Of a stretch of DNA of 64,000 nt, positions 35,912 through 47,115 are shown one piece after another. The position numbers and the translations under genes were made by a program. The notes under the pieces were generated by a model, which saw only the letters and a list, made by a program, of their open reading frames with translations, searched no databases and was not told the DNA's origin. Source of the DNA: Isoetes taiwanensis (taxonomy: Eukaryota > Streptophyta > Lycopodiopsida > Isoetales > Isoetaceae); NCBI GenBank assembly GCA_021234155.1, contig JAJEKV010000034.1:10564697-10628696 (forward strand), given 5' to 3'. The first letter of the stretch is position 1. Each line of letters opens with the position of its first letter.

Positions 35912-35939
35912 GCCCAGCAATGCTGGGCACCATTACTAG
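35912..35939 (+). mobile_element. Helitron-like 3' terminus
   Basis: GCCCAGC-AAT-GCTGGGC (35912-35928), 7 nt (ACCATTA), then CTAG (35936-35939) and T. The minisatellite immediately upstream would be part of the element. Confidence 0.5.
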
Positions 35940-35980
35940 TTACTATATATAGATACTTATAAGCCTTCAATAAAAAAAAA

Positions 35981-36430
35981 ATATGGGAAAAAGAGAATGG
36001 AAAAAGGGCATAGGAAAGGGGGAAGTGAAAAAGATAAGAAAAAAGAAAATGGAAAAATGGAAAGGGCGGGCAAAGGATGAAAGGGAAGGGAAAAAGTCCG
36101 TCAAAAAAAAAGTGAAGGGAAAAAGGGAAAGGGGAAACGGAAGGGAAGAGAAGGGAGAAGGGGGTAAAAAAGGGAATAAAAGAGAGAAGGAAAAAATAAG
36201 ACGTGAAAAAGTCTGTCAGAAAAAAGGGAAGGGAAAAAGGAAAAGGGAAAACGGAAGGGAAGAGAAGGGAGAAGGGGGTAAAAAAAGGAAAAAAAAAAAG
36301 AGAGAAGGGATAAAAAGACGTGAAAAAAAATGAGAAAAAAAAAAGGAAAAAGGAAAAAACAAAGTATGTAGGAAAACGAGGAAAAAGGAAAATACAGGAT
36401 AAAGAAAAAGACAACGGGAAGAGGAAGGGT
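35981..36430 (+). repeat. Polypurine tract
   Basis: About 450 bp of A/G with the same GGGAAAAGG/GGGCATAGG words as 22712-24043. An internal repeat (GGGAAAACGGAAGGGAAG) recurs near 36133 and 36246. It lies between two Helitron-like 3' ends. Confidence 0.85.
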
Positions 36431-36549
36431 GTCCAATGCACAAAAACCTCTTAAAGCTCAGCAATGCTGGCCTTAGTTTCTATTATGTTAGATTTATCAA
36501 AAGGAATCTGAGCTGAACATGTTTTCGTCCACACAGGTTCCCAACTTAT

Positions 36550-36577
36550 GCCCAGCAACGCTGGCCACCATTATTAG
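36550..36577 (+). mobile_element. Helitron-like 3' terminus, degenerate
   Basis: GCCCAGC-AAC-GCTGGCC, then ACCATTA and TTAG: the same layout as 35912-35939 with one stem change and CTAG altered to TTAG. A weaker third hairpin GCTCAGC-AAT-GCTGGCC is at 36456-36472. Confidence 0.4.
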
Positions 36578-36802
36578 TTACATTTATATATATTTGGACT
36601 TGGGGAAACTTTTGAATTATGTACTATAAAATTTTTTAACTGGAAAAAGCAAAAAATGTAAATTAAATTCTGTAGGTTTAGATATATTGTACTACAATTA
36701 CAAATAATAATCAACAATCAAGGAATATACAATAATATTGAAAAACTTTTAACAGAAGCTCACAACATAGCTTATAACATCCATAGTCTGAACTGCATTC
36801 AA

Positions 36803-38975
36803 TGCAAACAAAGTTTAAAATGAAACGCACTAATTTGCTCCAAACGCACTTTAAAAGGAATCTTTGAAAGATTCCCTAAAATTCCCCAAAAAAGGTCCAT
36901 TTTCTCGGTATAGTTGTGACATGTGTGACAATTTGAATATTTTAGGCACCATTTTTGAGGGGGGATTTGAACTCAGCTTCCATTAAAAAAAAATTAATAC
37001 CCTTTTTTGGCCCCCTAGCTTGCTTTGAGAAATAGTAACATTTTCAAGGACTAAAAAAAATAGGCATTGAAAAAAAACAACAAGTCTACTAGAGTGCCAA
37101 AAAGGTATTATATTTAAAGTTTTTAAAATCATTACAGGATTATGAACAAAATTGTAAAAAATTCAACATATTTTGACATTGTCTCACTGAAGCTCACTCT
37201 TGCCTTATATACATGCTCTTATTTGCTCTGTCGGCTCGCTATAGACTTCTGTATACCGAGATGGCCATGTAAGTATCCAACCTTGACTTTTTCAAAATTT
37301 ATAATGTATTTATTTTTTGTAGTCCATAGTTTCTTCCAAACAAATTTCTAGGTGGTATACATTCATACCACAATAGATGTAATGTGTGGACATAGTACGC
37401 CAGATAGTTCACACGGTATAAATTTATACCGCAAGAGGACTCAAACGGTATATATTTATACCGCTCTCTCGGTATAAACTTATACCGCGGGAGCTCTCTC
37501 GGTATAAATTTATACCGCGAGAGTTCTCTCGGTATAAATTTATACCGGATTTATATATTTTTTATGTATATATAGTATATATATACTATATATATAGTAT
37601 ATAACAAAAATCAAAAAGTCAACTCTTGCCGTATAAATTTATACGGTAAGAGTTCTAGCGGTGTAAATTTATACCATTTTTTTTTATAGGTACGAACGCT
37701 AAACCCTCTCTGGCTTCGGTGGGGCAACCAAGTTAGTGAAAAAAATTTGTCGGATCAGGTCCCGGTAAAAACGTTAATATATATATAAAATATATATATA
37801 CATATATAATATATACCGTGTCCTTGTGGAGTCATTCTTGCCCCCCAAAGGTTTTGCAACTTAATATTGATGAAATAACACACTTAAGGGATAATTTTAT
37901 ACATTAATATTAGTTTTTTAGTTCAAAAAGTTCTAAATCGATTCTAAAATTTCTGAGCTTATAATGCAATATTAGAGCATAAATTAGTCAAATCGTGTTG
38001 TTATTTTTACTTTTTTTACTCTACGCACATGCTAACTTCACTTTAACAGCTTAAAAGTTGCTACTAAAAGCAAGAAACCCCAAAAAGAACCCCAAAATGT
38101 TACGGAGACACAAAAGTTCTAAGAAGGAAAGCATATGATTTGTCTAAAAGGGTGCGCGACAGTAGCAACCCCTCTAAGTTTACCTATTCATTTGCAAACA
38201 GACGTGAAAGGGCAAGACAGGATAAACAATTTCTTTGGTAAAAAGAAATGTGCAGTGACACCCACTGCTACAGATGAGAAAATTGCGATGAAGATGCTCA
38301 ACATTGACAAGGAGGATGACTATCTTCTGAGCATCACCACGTTGTGGATTGGTTTGTGCAAGCCTACAGACGTGTACTAATACATCTTCGAGAACAACAA
38401 CGAAGGGCATGGAAGCACAAACCTTCATTACTTCAACTTTTGCTTCCTCGGTGTAAATTTTATACGGCATCCTCAATTTGAAACTTCAAACTAATTGTGA
38501 AATATTGTGGATGTATTGGCGTCTGTAATACTATGTGATGCAAAAACAATGGTTTGTCATTCAAGCAGTTTGTTCAACTGGCTCTGGATGTGTTTTAAGG
38601 TCAACTAAGACGTTTAGCCAAAGCGGTTGTAAAATAAGAATTTTTTTTCTTCTATAACTGCCAACAAAAAAACTTTCAGGGACAAGGTACAAAAGCATTT
38701 AATTTTTTCATATGAATTTGTCCCATAATAAATCTTTGCTTTCGTAGCAGTTCTTTTCCCCTCCAAAATGTGATATTTTTTTTTTTTTTTTGGTTTCCTC
38801 CATAACGTTAAGCCTTCCTTAAATGTATGTTTTCATGAGCAGTTTTGTAAATATTTGGACTAAAGATAATAAAAGGATCCTTTTTAGGGGGATTTTAAAA
38901 TTTTGTAAATTTTCAGAAGGAATCTTTCAAACGCACTTCTTAAATAAGTGCGTTTCATTTTAAACATTGTTTGCA
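36803..38975. mobile_element. 2.2-kb TIR element of unknown family
   Basis: 36803-36898 (TGCAAACAAAGTTTAAAATG..., GAAACGCACT, GAAAGATTCC, AAAAGGTCC) matches the reverse complement of 38875-38975 over about 100 bp with gaps. AAACGCACTT occurs twice in each arm, and in the right arm it forms its own hairpin. The interior is AT-rich and holds the palindrome array plus an 81-codon plus frame (38135-38380: MICLKGCATVATPL) without known domain. No transposase is seen, so it would be non-autonomous. No clear target duplication. Confidence 0.6.
37353..37676. repeat. Array of eight 18-bp palindromes, CGGTATAAATTTATACCG type
   Basis: Copies start at 37353, 37414, 37446, 37470, 37500, 37530, 37629 and 37659; those at 37414, 37500 and 37530 carry the perfect palindrome. 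The unit at 37629 is CCGTATAAATTTATACGG, itself also palindromic. Spacers are about 12 bp and self-complementary (CGGGAGCTCTCT, CGAGAGTTCTCT), giving a 30-bp period in the centre. A ninth, diverged copy (CGGTGTAAATTTTATACGG) lies near 38449. Confidence 0.9.
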
Positions 38976-39419
38976 ACAAACACCTTGTAGATATGGTGAT
39001 CAAATTGCACTTATCTCTAACCCTTGAAGGAAGATGTTATGCAACCAACTCGGGCATTTAGAGGGATATTGACCATCTCTTACAGTTCCTTTTTGAAGAT
39101 GCATGTGTGCTATATATAATAGAAATTTATAGTTTGAAAAACTACTATTACTGATGATGGTAGGTGGAGATGTGTAAAAGTCTATAAGAAGAATCCATTT
39201 TTGTTTGGCTATTAATGATTTAATACATTAATATTATAATATAAAGAACGGCTAATCCCTTTTTCTTTAAGGAAAAGGGGGAAAATAGTTTGGCTAATCC
39301 TAAAAAAATAAGGAAATACTTGTTTTAACTATGGCTATTTTTTATTTTTTTTAAAGAAATCTCTCTTCATAAAATTCGCCGCAAAAATTGCCTAGACCCC
39401 CTAAAAAATCGTCATTTGG
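38976..39419. other. AT-rich spacer
   Basis: No coding signal or recognised repeat. Confidence 0.35.
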
Positions 39420-40440
39420 CTATATATAGCCACTAATTTTTTCCATGGTAGAGAGGGAGAGAAAAAATCTACCAGCAGCTGCTATCAGATCTCCAACATC
39501 CAAGCTGTTGTCACTGTGAACTATAGGAGAATCACTCGAAGATATACCATCATACACAACATCTTCAATGAACTGGAATGACCTACTTACAATAATCTGC
39601 TTGTTGAAAGGATCATACAACTTGTAACCTTTCTAATTTTCTGGATACCCAATAAAGATGGCTTTGACAGCCCTGTCATGCAACTTCCCATACTTTTTCA
39701 GCTTTTCAGCAGGTATGGAAGCATAAGCCAAGCCCAAGGGATTAACACCTTTATCACATGAACATATGCCACCTGCGTGCTTAGGGTGAGAAGGAACACC
39801 CTTATATACATCGTAAAAGTATTGAAAAGACATCCCTTTCGTGGAGAAAATACACTAGAATATCAGTAAGAGGGGGATTTAAACCCCTAGTATACGTACG
39901 GAAACATCAGAAAAAAAAAACTTCAAACACTCACTTGGTCTTTTGCGTGAATCCCCCAGAAGCCAAGCACCCAAACACCCTCAAGTGAGACATATTTGGT
40001 TTCATTCTCCAAAATGCTTCATAAGGAGTTACATTCTAGAAATGCCTTAGTAGGCGACCTATTTGCCAAATATGTTGCTATCACTACTGCCTCTCTCCAA
40101 AAAATTTCTAGTAGCTGCATGTGATGCATAGATCTTGCTAAATCAAGCAAAGATCTATTCCTCCTTTTAGCCACACCATTTTGTGGATGAGCATAAAGAA
40201 TGATTCAATGTCTTTCAATATCTTTTTTCATGAGAAACTCATCATAAACATATTCATCTCTATTGTCACTTCTCAACTTTTTTATTACTAACCCTGTCTG
40301 CTTTTCGACTGCTGCTTTGAAGGTTTTGAACTTGCTAAACACCTCAGATTTGCCGTGCAAAGTATACATCCAAGTGCATCTGCTGAAATCATCAATCAAG
40401 GTCAAGAAATGGGTAGAAGCATGAAAGGGTGGGCAAAAAA
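39420..40440 (-). mobile_element. Ty1/copia integrase fragment, decayed
   Basis: Minus-strand 40405-40205 encodes the integrase core: TLIDDFSRCTWMYTLHGKSE and KLRSDNRDEY, i.e. the D and D(N) region of copia integrase. 39833-39633 gives GVNPLGLAYASIPAEKLKKY...FIGYPEN and 39620-39420 MYDPFNKQIIVSRSFQF, the integrase C-terminal GKGYxxY-like and connection region. Stops separate the pieces. No RT follows and no LTR is recognised. Confidence 0.75.
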
Positions 40441-40580
40441 AGTGCCCCTATTCTACATTTACAAATTCAAAATGTAAGGAAATCCCTCCCCCCCAGAAAT
40501 TATTATTCTTGGAATGAATCATTAATAGGGCAAATAATTTTGAACTCTCCTCCCGCGCTCTGTTCAACCTTCCTCCCGCT

Positions 40581-40697
40581 CGAACCTCCATAGCCGAAAG
40601 CTTGACATCCATATTCGAACCTCCATAGCCGAAAGCTTGACATCCATATTCGAACCTCCATAGCCAAGATCAGGACCTCCATAGCCAAAAGCTTGCA
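40581..40697. repeat. 35-bp tandem repeat
   Basis: CGAACCTCCATAGCC(G/A)A units start at 40581, 40616 and 40651, with a fourth partial copy at about 40674. On the minus strand they read as repeated Gly/Tyr/Met-rich peptide; this may be the linker of the decayed copia polyprotein. Confidence 0.85.
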
Positions 40698-40730
40698 TTT
40701 TCAGAGAGCTGAAGCACCAGGGAAGAGATC

Positions 40731-41990
40731 ATGACGAAACAGCTTGGAACAAAGACATCTCCAAGGAAATCTCCTCGCAACAAACCTGTAAAGCCCATGC
40801 CAAGGTCTCCCACTAGAACTGCCACCCGAAAACTCAAGAGTGGGTCTTCTTCAGATCGGGAGGTCTTGCCGCCCGAGTTTGACAAGGTAAGCATCAGGCA
40901 GCTTAGGAGCAACAATTTTGATAGCATGTTTCCAGGGCTAGTGCAAATAGTGCAGGATGTTTGGGGTTCTGAAGCCCCTGCTGTTAGGGGTTATCAAGAG
41001 TGCGGGATTAAGCCTGGTTGGATGGCAGATTTTTTTTCTGTGTATAAGCACGTTTTTTGTAGGAGGGATTGCAAATCATCACATTCCATTGTATTTTGCC
41101 CGAGCATATGCACTTCATTACAAAGGAGTAAGCATTGATTGGGATGAGGTGAAAGCAAGTGCAAGTCTTCATTCAAAAGGCTCTCAAAAAGAATCGACCG
41201 GTGCAGAATTAGCTACAAGAAAGTCTTTCAATGTTAAAGCTATTAAATGTATGCCTCGGGTAGAATTGGGGCAAAGTTGGAAATGATGAAAAGGTGGAGG
41301 GAAACAAGAGCATTAGATTCGCCTCCATGCTTGATGAAATCTGAGACTTTAAAAGAGAAAAGGAAAACAATGGAAATTGAACTGTTGAAGCATGAGAGTG
41401 ATAAGAGCTTCTTGACAAGACTTGTGCGAGTAAAGATGCAAAAATATGTGAGCAGATTCAAAGATTATGGCGGGTTTAAAAGCAAGCGGGAAGCCAATCG
41501 ATGTGCAAATGGGTTTGGCATCCCATTTAGAGGAGGAGAAATCAAGTTATATTGCTGACTTAGATGCTCTAATGATTCCCATTGATTGTTTAAAGGCTGA
41601 TTTGCAAGAATTAGAAGTCGCCATTGAAAAAAAATCAGCAAGGATTTGGAAGTTAATTCCAACTGTGAGAATAGAATAAAGGAGATGACTAAGCATTTGG
41701 AAAGATCAGACCCGATAGGCCTGCAGCCCGCTCCCATACTCGCAAAGACAAGGCGGAGCGCTTCATTCTCACATATAAGCAATACTTGCAAAAGCGGTGC
41801 AATGATTGCCTTGACTCGACCATGGTAATATCTCCACTTTGTGGTCATACATATTGTCTATTTTGTCTTATATTCAGAGTTTCAACGACGAATATACATG
41901 TGTACATGATTGTTCATGGTCGAGGGACTGCGATAACGCTTTTTAGGAATCCCTTCGAAGGTACATCTATTTCTATTTTGATCACATAAT
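40731..41990 (+). pseudogene. Coiled-coil C3HC4 RING-type gene, frame-broken
   Basis: ATG at 40731 opens a basic, Ser/Thr/Pro-rich N-terminus (MTKQLGTKTSPRKSPRNKPV). The plausible frame shifts near 40960 (HYKGVSIDWDEV), again near 41270 and 41465. The middle is charged and helical (ASHLEEEKSS..., KADLQELEVAIEKKS). At about 41786-41860 one frame reads KRCNDCLDSTMVISPLCGHT followed by YCLFCL: C-x2-C-x11-C-x-H-x2-C-x2-C, the first six ligands of a RING finger. It is likely a relative of the 2297 gene (basic/acidic N-part, coiled coil, C-terminal RING-type finger), though pairwise identity cannot be judged. It is followed by the second Ulp1 gene. E3-ligase function is inferred from the fold only. 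Confidence 0.6.
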
Positions 41991-42570
41991 TAGTTTGAGT
42001 GTACTTAGATGTAGTTAGTTTCCATCATGTACATAATCGTATTAACATTTGATTTTGGCGTGGTTTTGTCTTTTTCTTTGTAAAGAGGAAATGTATTTGC
42101 TTTCAGACTTTACATTTACATGTGCCATGAAGTGCTTTTCTGGAATTCCTTTGCTGGGGTGTATTAATAGGGTGTATTGCATTGATTGTACTTTGCATTT
42201 ACATGTGATCGTAAATGCATATGAATTTGGTATTTGACTTTCCTTTACATTCAATCTTTGAATGATGTATTTGATAGGGTGTATTGATAAAATATTTTGT
42301 TCTGAAATACATTTGAATTTAGTATTTGGTTTTCCTTTACATTGTGATAGCTATGTACACTAATGTACTTCTATTTTGTCGTTACATTATCAGCAGAAAA
42401 TTTGCCTGTAGTAAAAACCTACTTGCATGTAATTAACATTTGTTCTGTTTTGATTTGCATCTGATTGTTTTTTCTTCTTCGGATTTTGCTTCTATCTACT
42501 CTACATCTTCCCTTGATTCTGAATCAAGTGTTTACATTTCTTATTGACACCCAATTGTGTCAATGCAGAC
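41991..42570. other. Spacer or intron between RING-type and Ulp1 genes
   Basis: T-rich with repeated ACATTTGAATTTGGTATTTG-like words (42210-42340). The RING and Ulp1 parts could belong to one gene, since an acceptor-like TGTCAATGCAG precedes the ATG at 42571. No HAD gene lies here, unlike the first locus. Confidence 0.35.
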
Positions 42571-44717
42571 ATGGGTAGTATCAAGAAAGGAAGAAGTAAA
42601 ACTGCAGGTAAACTAAACAATTCATGTTTCGTGCACTATGCTTAAGTTCTGAATATAGCAAAATTTCATGTTATAGGTGAAAAGAAGAATGTTATTGAGA
42701 AGGGGTTGCATTTACCATTCTCAGATATCCCAATTGCTGAACCTGGCACAAAAGATGTTGTTGCTATCGATGGAAGTCCATCCACATCTACATCACCTTT
42801 GAGAATTGCAACAACTCATAAGCAATCAGTGCAGGATTTGGAGACAGAGGGGTATGTGGAAGGTAGGGTGATTACATTCTGATTACATTAAGATTGCATC
42901 TGTTGTAGTTAGAGTTCACTAATGTTCAATATTTTGCAGCAGAGGTTGTTTTCCAAAAAGAGATCCCACCCGTTGAAGCCGAGCTGCTATTATTGGAGCA
43001 ACTAGCTGAAAGCCCAGAAAGTAATTCTCTCTCCTTTCCAGGGTTTCTATTTTTTTTTTTTTGTATTTTGAAACTTAGTTGGCGTGTTTACAGATAAAAT
43101 TATTGAAGATGTTGGTGACGACATTGAAAACAGTTGAAGCTGCTGTTTTTCAAGTTGAGGAAAAGGCTTGTTCTTTGGCAGGTACGTGTTTCGTTTTTTG
43201 TCTTGCTTTCAAAACATTAGAATGAAGCACTTTCTTGTCTTCAGAGACTTGCGACGATTCAAAGGAGCTAGATGATGTTGAAGAAGCCTTGGAGATTGCA
43301 GCCAAGGCAACGACTAAATTTATGGTCAAAGCTGATGCCAAAACAGCTGGAAAAAAGAGAGTGCAAACCAGAGCAGGGACATCCGCTGCAAAATGGTAAT
43401 TGCTAGCTTACATTGACTTACTTATACTTCAGTAGCTTATTATATTTTACTCGTTTTGCAGGTCTAAACCACTGGAAACAGAGATTGGAAGGTATCAATT
43501 TATGCTTTATTGTCATGGATCAATTGTTAATATGACACTAACATTGACTTACTTATACTTCAGTAGCTTATTATATTCTACTCGTTTTGCAGGTCTAAAC
43601 CACTGGAAACAGAGATTGAAAGGTATCAATTTATGCTTTATTGTCATGGATCAATTGTTAATATGACACTAACATCTTGGATCTGACAACAGAAATGATG
43701 ACAAGGATAAACTTATGGAATTCACGCCATTCAAGAACTGTCCGCCGGCTGAAATGAAAGTGGTTGCATCTGACATAGCAATTTTATGTGCAACTAACTC
43801 TAAAATGAGTAGCCGCTTAGTGGATCTTTATGGCAGGTAATAACCTGGTTGTAACCGAGCTGTATTTGTTGCTATTCCTTGTCTCTAATGTTAATCTTAA
43901 TCTAATCCAGGTGCTTGTATGAGACATTGCCTTTCGAGTGGAAGAGCAAAATCTTTTTTTATCCTGCTTAGAACTATATAAGGTTTAGAGAAGCTACCAG
44001 CAGCAAAAGAAAGGGTGAATCAGCTGAAGGATCACTGAATGTCATTGAAATAGTGAAATCAGGAATGAAGGGGATTGTGGTAGCTAAATGCCATCATATT
44101 CTTGCACCTATCCTTGAGAATGACCATTTTTTGTCTTTGGCTGCTTTTACGCCGCACGCACCATCGATTCAAGATCCTACACCGCACGAGGAATTCACGC
44201 CTTGAATCCTCTTACGGGTTATGCGATGATGAAGAAAGCAATCAAAGGGTATGTAATACTTTAAGTTGTTGCTTTGCTTTTCTTCGCTAATTCGGTCTGC
44301 TAAATTTCGTGATATGTAGGCTGCACACACAAATGTTAACCACATCGATCGGTCAAGTATCTAGAGGCGTCGATTTCATGAAGAGAAATAATGTTAATCG
44401 GATTCAGCAAGTAGAGGTGCCACAGCAGCCCGATTTAACATCATGTGGGTTGTATGTGATGGGATTTATGCACAAATATGTTGAAGCTCTTGTCTCTGGT
44501 AGAGATATGGAAGTAAGTTGTATGCCTTCCCTTGTATGTACTGCATCTCATGTTCCTTTAAATATTTCTAACCTTATTTATGGATGTCACAGATTACATC
44601 TAAATGGTTCTCTCATGAATACGCCCTGTCACGACGACAATTTCTAATAGATGCTTTGGTCATGCATTGTGATGCCAATCCGAAAGAACGTATCAGCCAG
44701 CAGTCCTCTGATTTCTG
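42571..44717 (+). pseudogene. Ulp1-like (C48) SUMO-type cysteine protease gene, near-complete but broken
   Basis: Exons begin MGSIKKGRSKTAG (42571), then GEKKNVIEKGL..., an acidic stretch, ETCDDSKELDDVEEALEIAA (about 43245), a duplicated 10-codon micro-exon, and NDDKDKLMEFTPFKNCPP (about 43693). The protease part follows: ILAPILENDHF with the candidate His, IDSRSYTARGIHALNPLTGY with the Asp codon at 44166-44168 (after a shift near 44150), and VPQQPDLTSCGLYVMGFMHK with Gln-x5-Cys, Cys codon 44444-44446. The last exon, from 44593 (ITSKWFSHEYALSRRQFLID), ends in TGA at 44715-44717. An in-frame TAG near 43972 and the shift indicate a pseudogene, though all three catalytic positions are still encoded. 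Ulp1 enzymes cleave SUMO precursors and SUMO conjugates, usually in the nucleus. Confidence 0.7.
43411..43672 (+). repeat. 131-bp tandem duplication containing a micro-exon
   Basis: Copies at 43411-43541 and 43542-43672 differ at only a few bases. Each carries an acceptor (CTCGTTTTGCAG), the exon SKPLETEI(G/E)R and a GTATCAAT donor. Confidence 0.9.
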
Positions 44718-44993
44718 AGCTGATCATGAGTCTGAGTATCTGATTTTGCAAGATGAACTATGTAACAGGCTTATATATATCTTTTGTTCACATTTGTGTT
44801 CACATTTCCTATCATAAGGAATGTGTAAATGACACTATGTTGAATAGTATACTACTGATAGTATACTTTATGACTATGTAAATTTTTTTTTTTGAAGAAA
44901 AAAGATTTCTGATTTAAAGAAGCCTTACAACCCTTTTTGGTCAATCAAAACAGTTACTTGATTGTTTCGACTGATATATTTTGTGACCTTGTA

Positions 44994-45540
44994 CCACACC
45001 ACACCCCACAACACCACACCACAATCCACAACACCACACCACCACACCCCACCACACTCCACCACACCACATCATACCACCACACACCACTACACCCCCC
45101 ACCACCACACCACACCACCACCCCCCACCACCACACTCCACCACCGCTCCACACTCCACCATTTGGTGTATGGTGTATGGTGTGTGGTGAATGGTGTGGT
45201 GTGTGGTGGGGAGTGTGGTGAATGGTGTGGTGTGTGGTGGGATGTGCACGTTCTGGTGAATATGATAGTTGGTGTATGGTCTATGGTGTATGGTGTGTGG
45301 TGAATGGTGTGGTGTGTGGTGGGGTGTGTGGTGGGGTGTGTGGTGAATGGTGTGGTGTGTGGTGGTATGTGCTCGTTCTGGTGAATATGATAGTTGATGT
45401 ATGGTCTATGGTGTATGGTGTGTGGTGAATGGTGTGGTGTGTGGTGAATGGTGTGGTGTGTGGTGAATGGTGTGGTGTGTGGTGGGATGTGCTCGTTCTG
45501 GTGAATATGATAGTGTGGGGCATGGTATGGTGCATGGTTT
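44994..45540. repeat. CCA/TGG array with strand switch
   Basis: CCACACC units (44994-45160) switch at CCACCATTTGGTGTATGG to GTGTGGTGAATGGTG units. A block of about 120 bp containing GTTCTGGTGAATATGATAG occurs near 45250, 45370 and 45490. The distal flank is homologous, inverted, to 8955-9060. Confidence 0.85.
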
Positions 45541-45586
45541 GGTTTGGTATACATACCCTAACAGTTTAGTGTTCATTTCATTCAGA

Positions 45587-45722
45587 TGGTATTGTTCAAG
45601 AGGTTTCTGGACCAACATCCAGAAATTTTTGGCAGATGCTTCAGATGCATTTAAAGAAAAATACTCTGAACATATTTTCCTATTGGCTGTTGGTTACCAT
45701 ATTTTGTTAGTGTGCAGATCAT
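45587..45722 (+). pseudogene. Family T exon remnant (copy 2)
   Basis: After TTCATTTCATTCAG the sequence reads MVLFKRFLDQHPEIF, the start of the exon that in copy 3 is AELFQNFVDQYPEV (52.76 kb) and in copy 1 is the decayed segment at 8957. Homology fades after about 45640 and no further family T exon follows. It lies on the same strand as the Ulp1 gene, behind the CCA/TGG array. Confidence 0.5.
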
Positions 45723-46139
45723 AAATTCTGCACCTTGAGATCCCTTGTTGGCTTTAATGTTTGTTTTGGTATACTATTTCAGTAATTGTACTTTGCATTT
45801 TATAATTAATGACAAAAACTGTCATTAACTTGAGTTGCACCAAAAACTTGAGTTGCAAACTAAGTACCAAACATGTTTCTTATATCTATATAGAAAATGA
45901 TAGAAATAGTTCAGTTAACTAAAAGAACAGTGGAAACTCAGAGAACAGTTAAAGCAAAAAAAATAGTCACAACAGCTGTAGAGAAGAGGAGTTCTGTCAT
46001 TAATGAAAAAGCTTTAAAAAAAATGGAGTCACAAGGACTATTGCTTCTGTATTTAATTAAAAAGCTTTACAAAGAATAGTCACAAGGACTATTACCAAAA
46101 AAATTGAAACCAGGGATTACAAAAAACAAGGCTTGATCT
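45723..46139. other. Spacer
   Basis: A 60-codon Lys-rich plus frame (45897-46079) has no domain. AGTCACAAGGACTATT is present twice (46027, 46077). Nothing else seen. Confidence 0.3.
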
Positions 46140-46466
46140 TCAGGCCATCTTCAACTCTATATGAAGGTCGTCCTCCATGGCATACATCTTCATTTCGAGG
46201 AGTCGCTCCTCGTCGAGGTAAGCCTCATGCACCCACTCGATCACCCGCAATGAAGCGACAGCCTGATGATCCATGATGAGCTTCTCCACCTCTGGTGGAG
46301 TGAACTTCGCCCTGACTATAACCGGGTGGCCTCCGGAGGAAGACACGGATTCTCCGAAGGAAGACACGGATCCTCCGGAGGAAGAGGAGGACCGTGCTGG
46401 CGAGGGAGGAGCAGGCACAATGGCCAGGATAGTGTTCCTGCGGAGTGTGGTCTTGAACTTGGCCAT
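46140..46466 (-). CDS. Small hypothetical protein, 108 codons, GC-rich
   Basis: The preferred start is MAKFKTTLRRNTILAIV (ATG 46466-46464), because a CT-rich leader (CCATCTCCTTCACTTCC) directly precedes it; the open frame extends 66 codons further upstream without better context. The protein has a Ser/Gly-rich linker made by a short repeat (SSSGGSVSSFGESVSSSGG) and a helical, acidic C-terminus (PPEVEKLIMDHQAVASLRVI...). GC content is well above that of the flanks. No family recognised; it could be a gag-like fragment or a recent host gene. Confidence 0.35.
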   Translation of the reverse strand: MAKFKTTLRRNTILAIVPAPPSPARSSSSSGGSVSSFGESVSSSGGHPVIVRAKFTPPEVEKLIMDHQAVASLRVIEWVHEAYLDEERLLEMKMYAMEDDLHIELKMA

Positions 46467-47115
46467 GGCGGAAGTGAAGGAGATGGACGGAATGGGGAAG
46501 GAGTGAAGGAGATGGCGGAATAGACGATGGGGACAGAATGAAGCTGCAGGGCAGAATTTTGGGAATAAAAGGGATGTTTGCATGCATACGATTTTGTTTT
46601 GGGAATTAGGCAGAAGAGGAAAGGGATGTATCCATGCATACGATTTCACACCTCGGGAGCCCATCCACCCACCTCAATATTTTTGCAAATGTAAAATGTA
46701 TAGGTTGAACCATATTATGAGACCAATTGCTTGGTATGCAGTTAGCACAACCCTAACACAAAGTTAGCAATATCCCACATGCATATATCACAAAAATCGC
46801 GGCGCATATATAAATAGGGTTTCTTTGCTTCATTGATAAGTGTGGATAGAGATTAGATGTTGAAAAGTTATGGCTCACCGGCTTGTAATCTTGATTCTGA
46901 GGGGCCGTGTCATCTTGTCCAAGATGTAATCCTAGTCCACCCTTTTTTTTTAGTAATGGGCTCAAATATCCCACATGCATTCAATGTTCCACATGTTACC
47001 AAATCAACAATTGCCAAATCAACAAATGCCAAATGAATGAATTATGTTAAGGCATATTGTGTACCTATGCATATTGTGTTTGGTAAAGCGTGAGTCAACA
47101 ATATAGAGATAACAA
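46467..47115. other. Leader of the small gene and AT-rich spacer
   Basis: TCGTATGCATG is present twice in the leader (46585, 46636). No other feature. Confidence 0.35.

Noticed and set aside
37414-37547. CRISPR-like regular repeats
   Set aside because: The repeats are palindromic, the spacers are alike rather than unique, and the context is eukaryotic.
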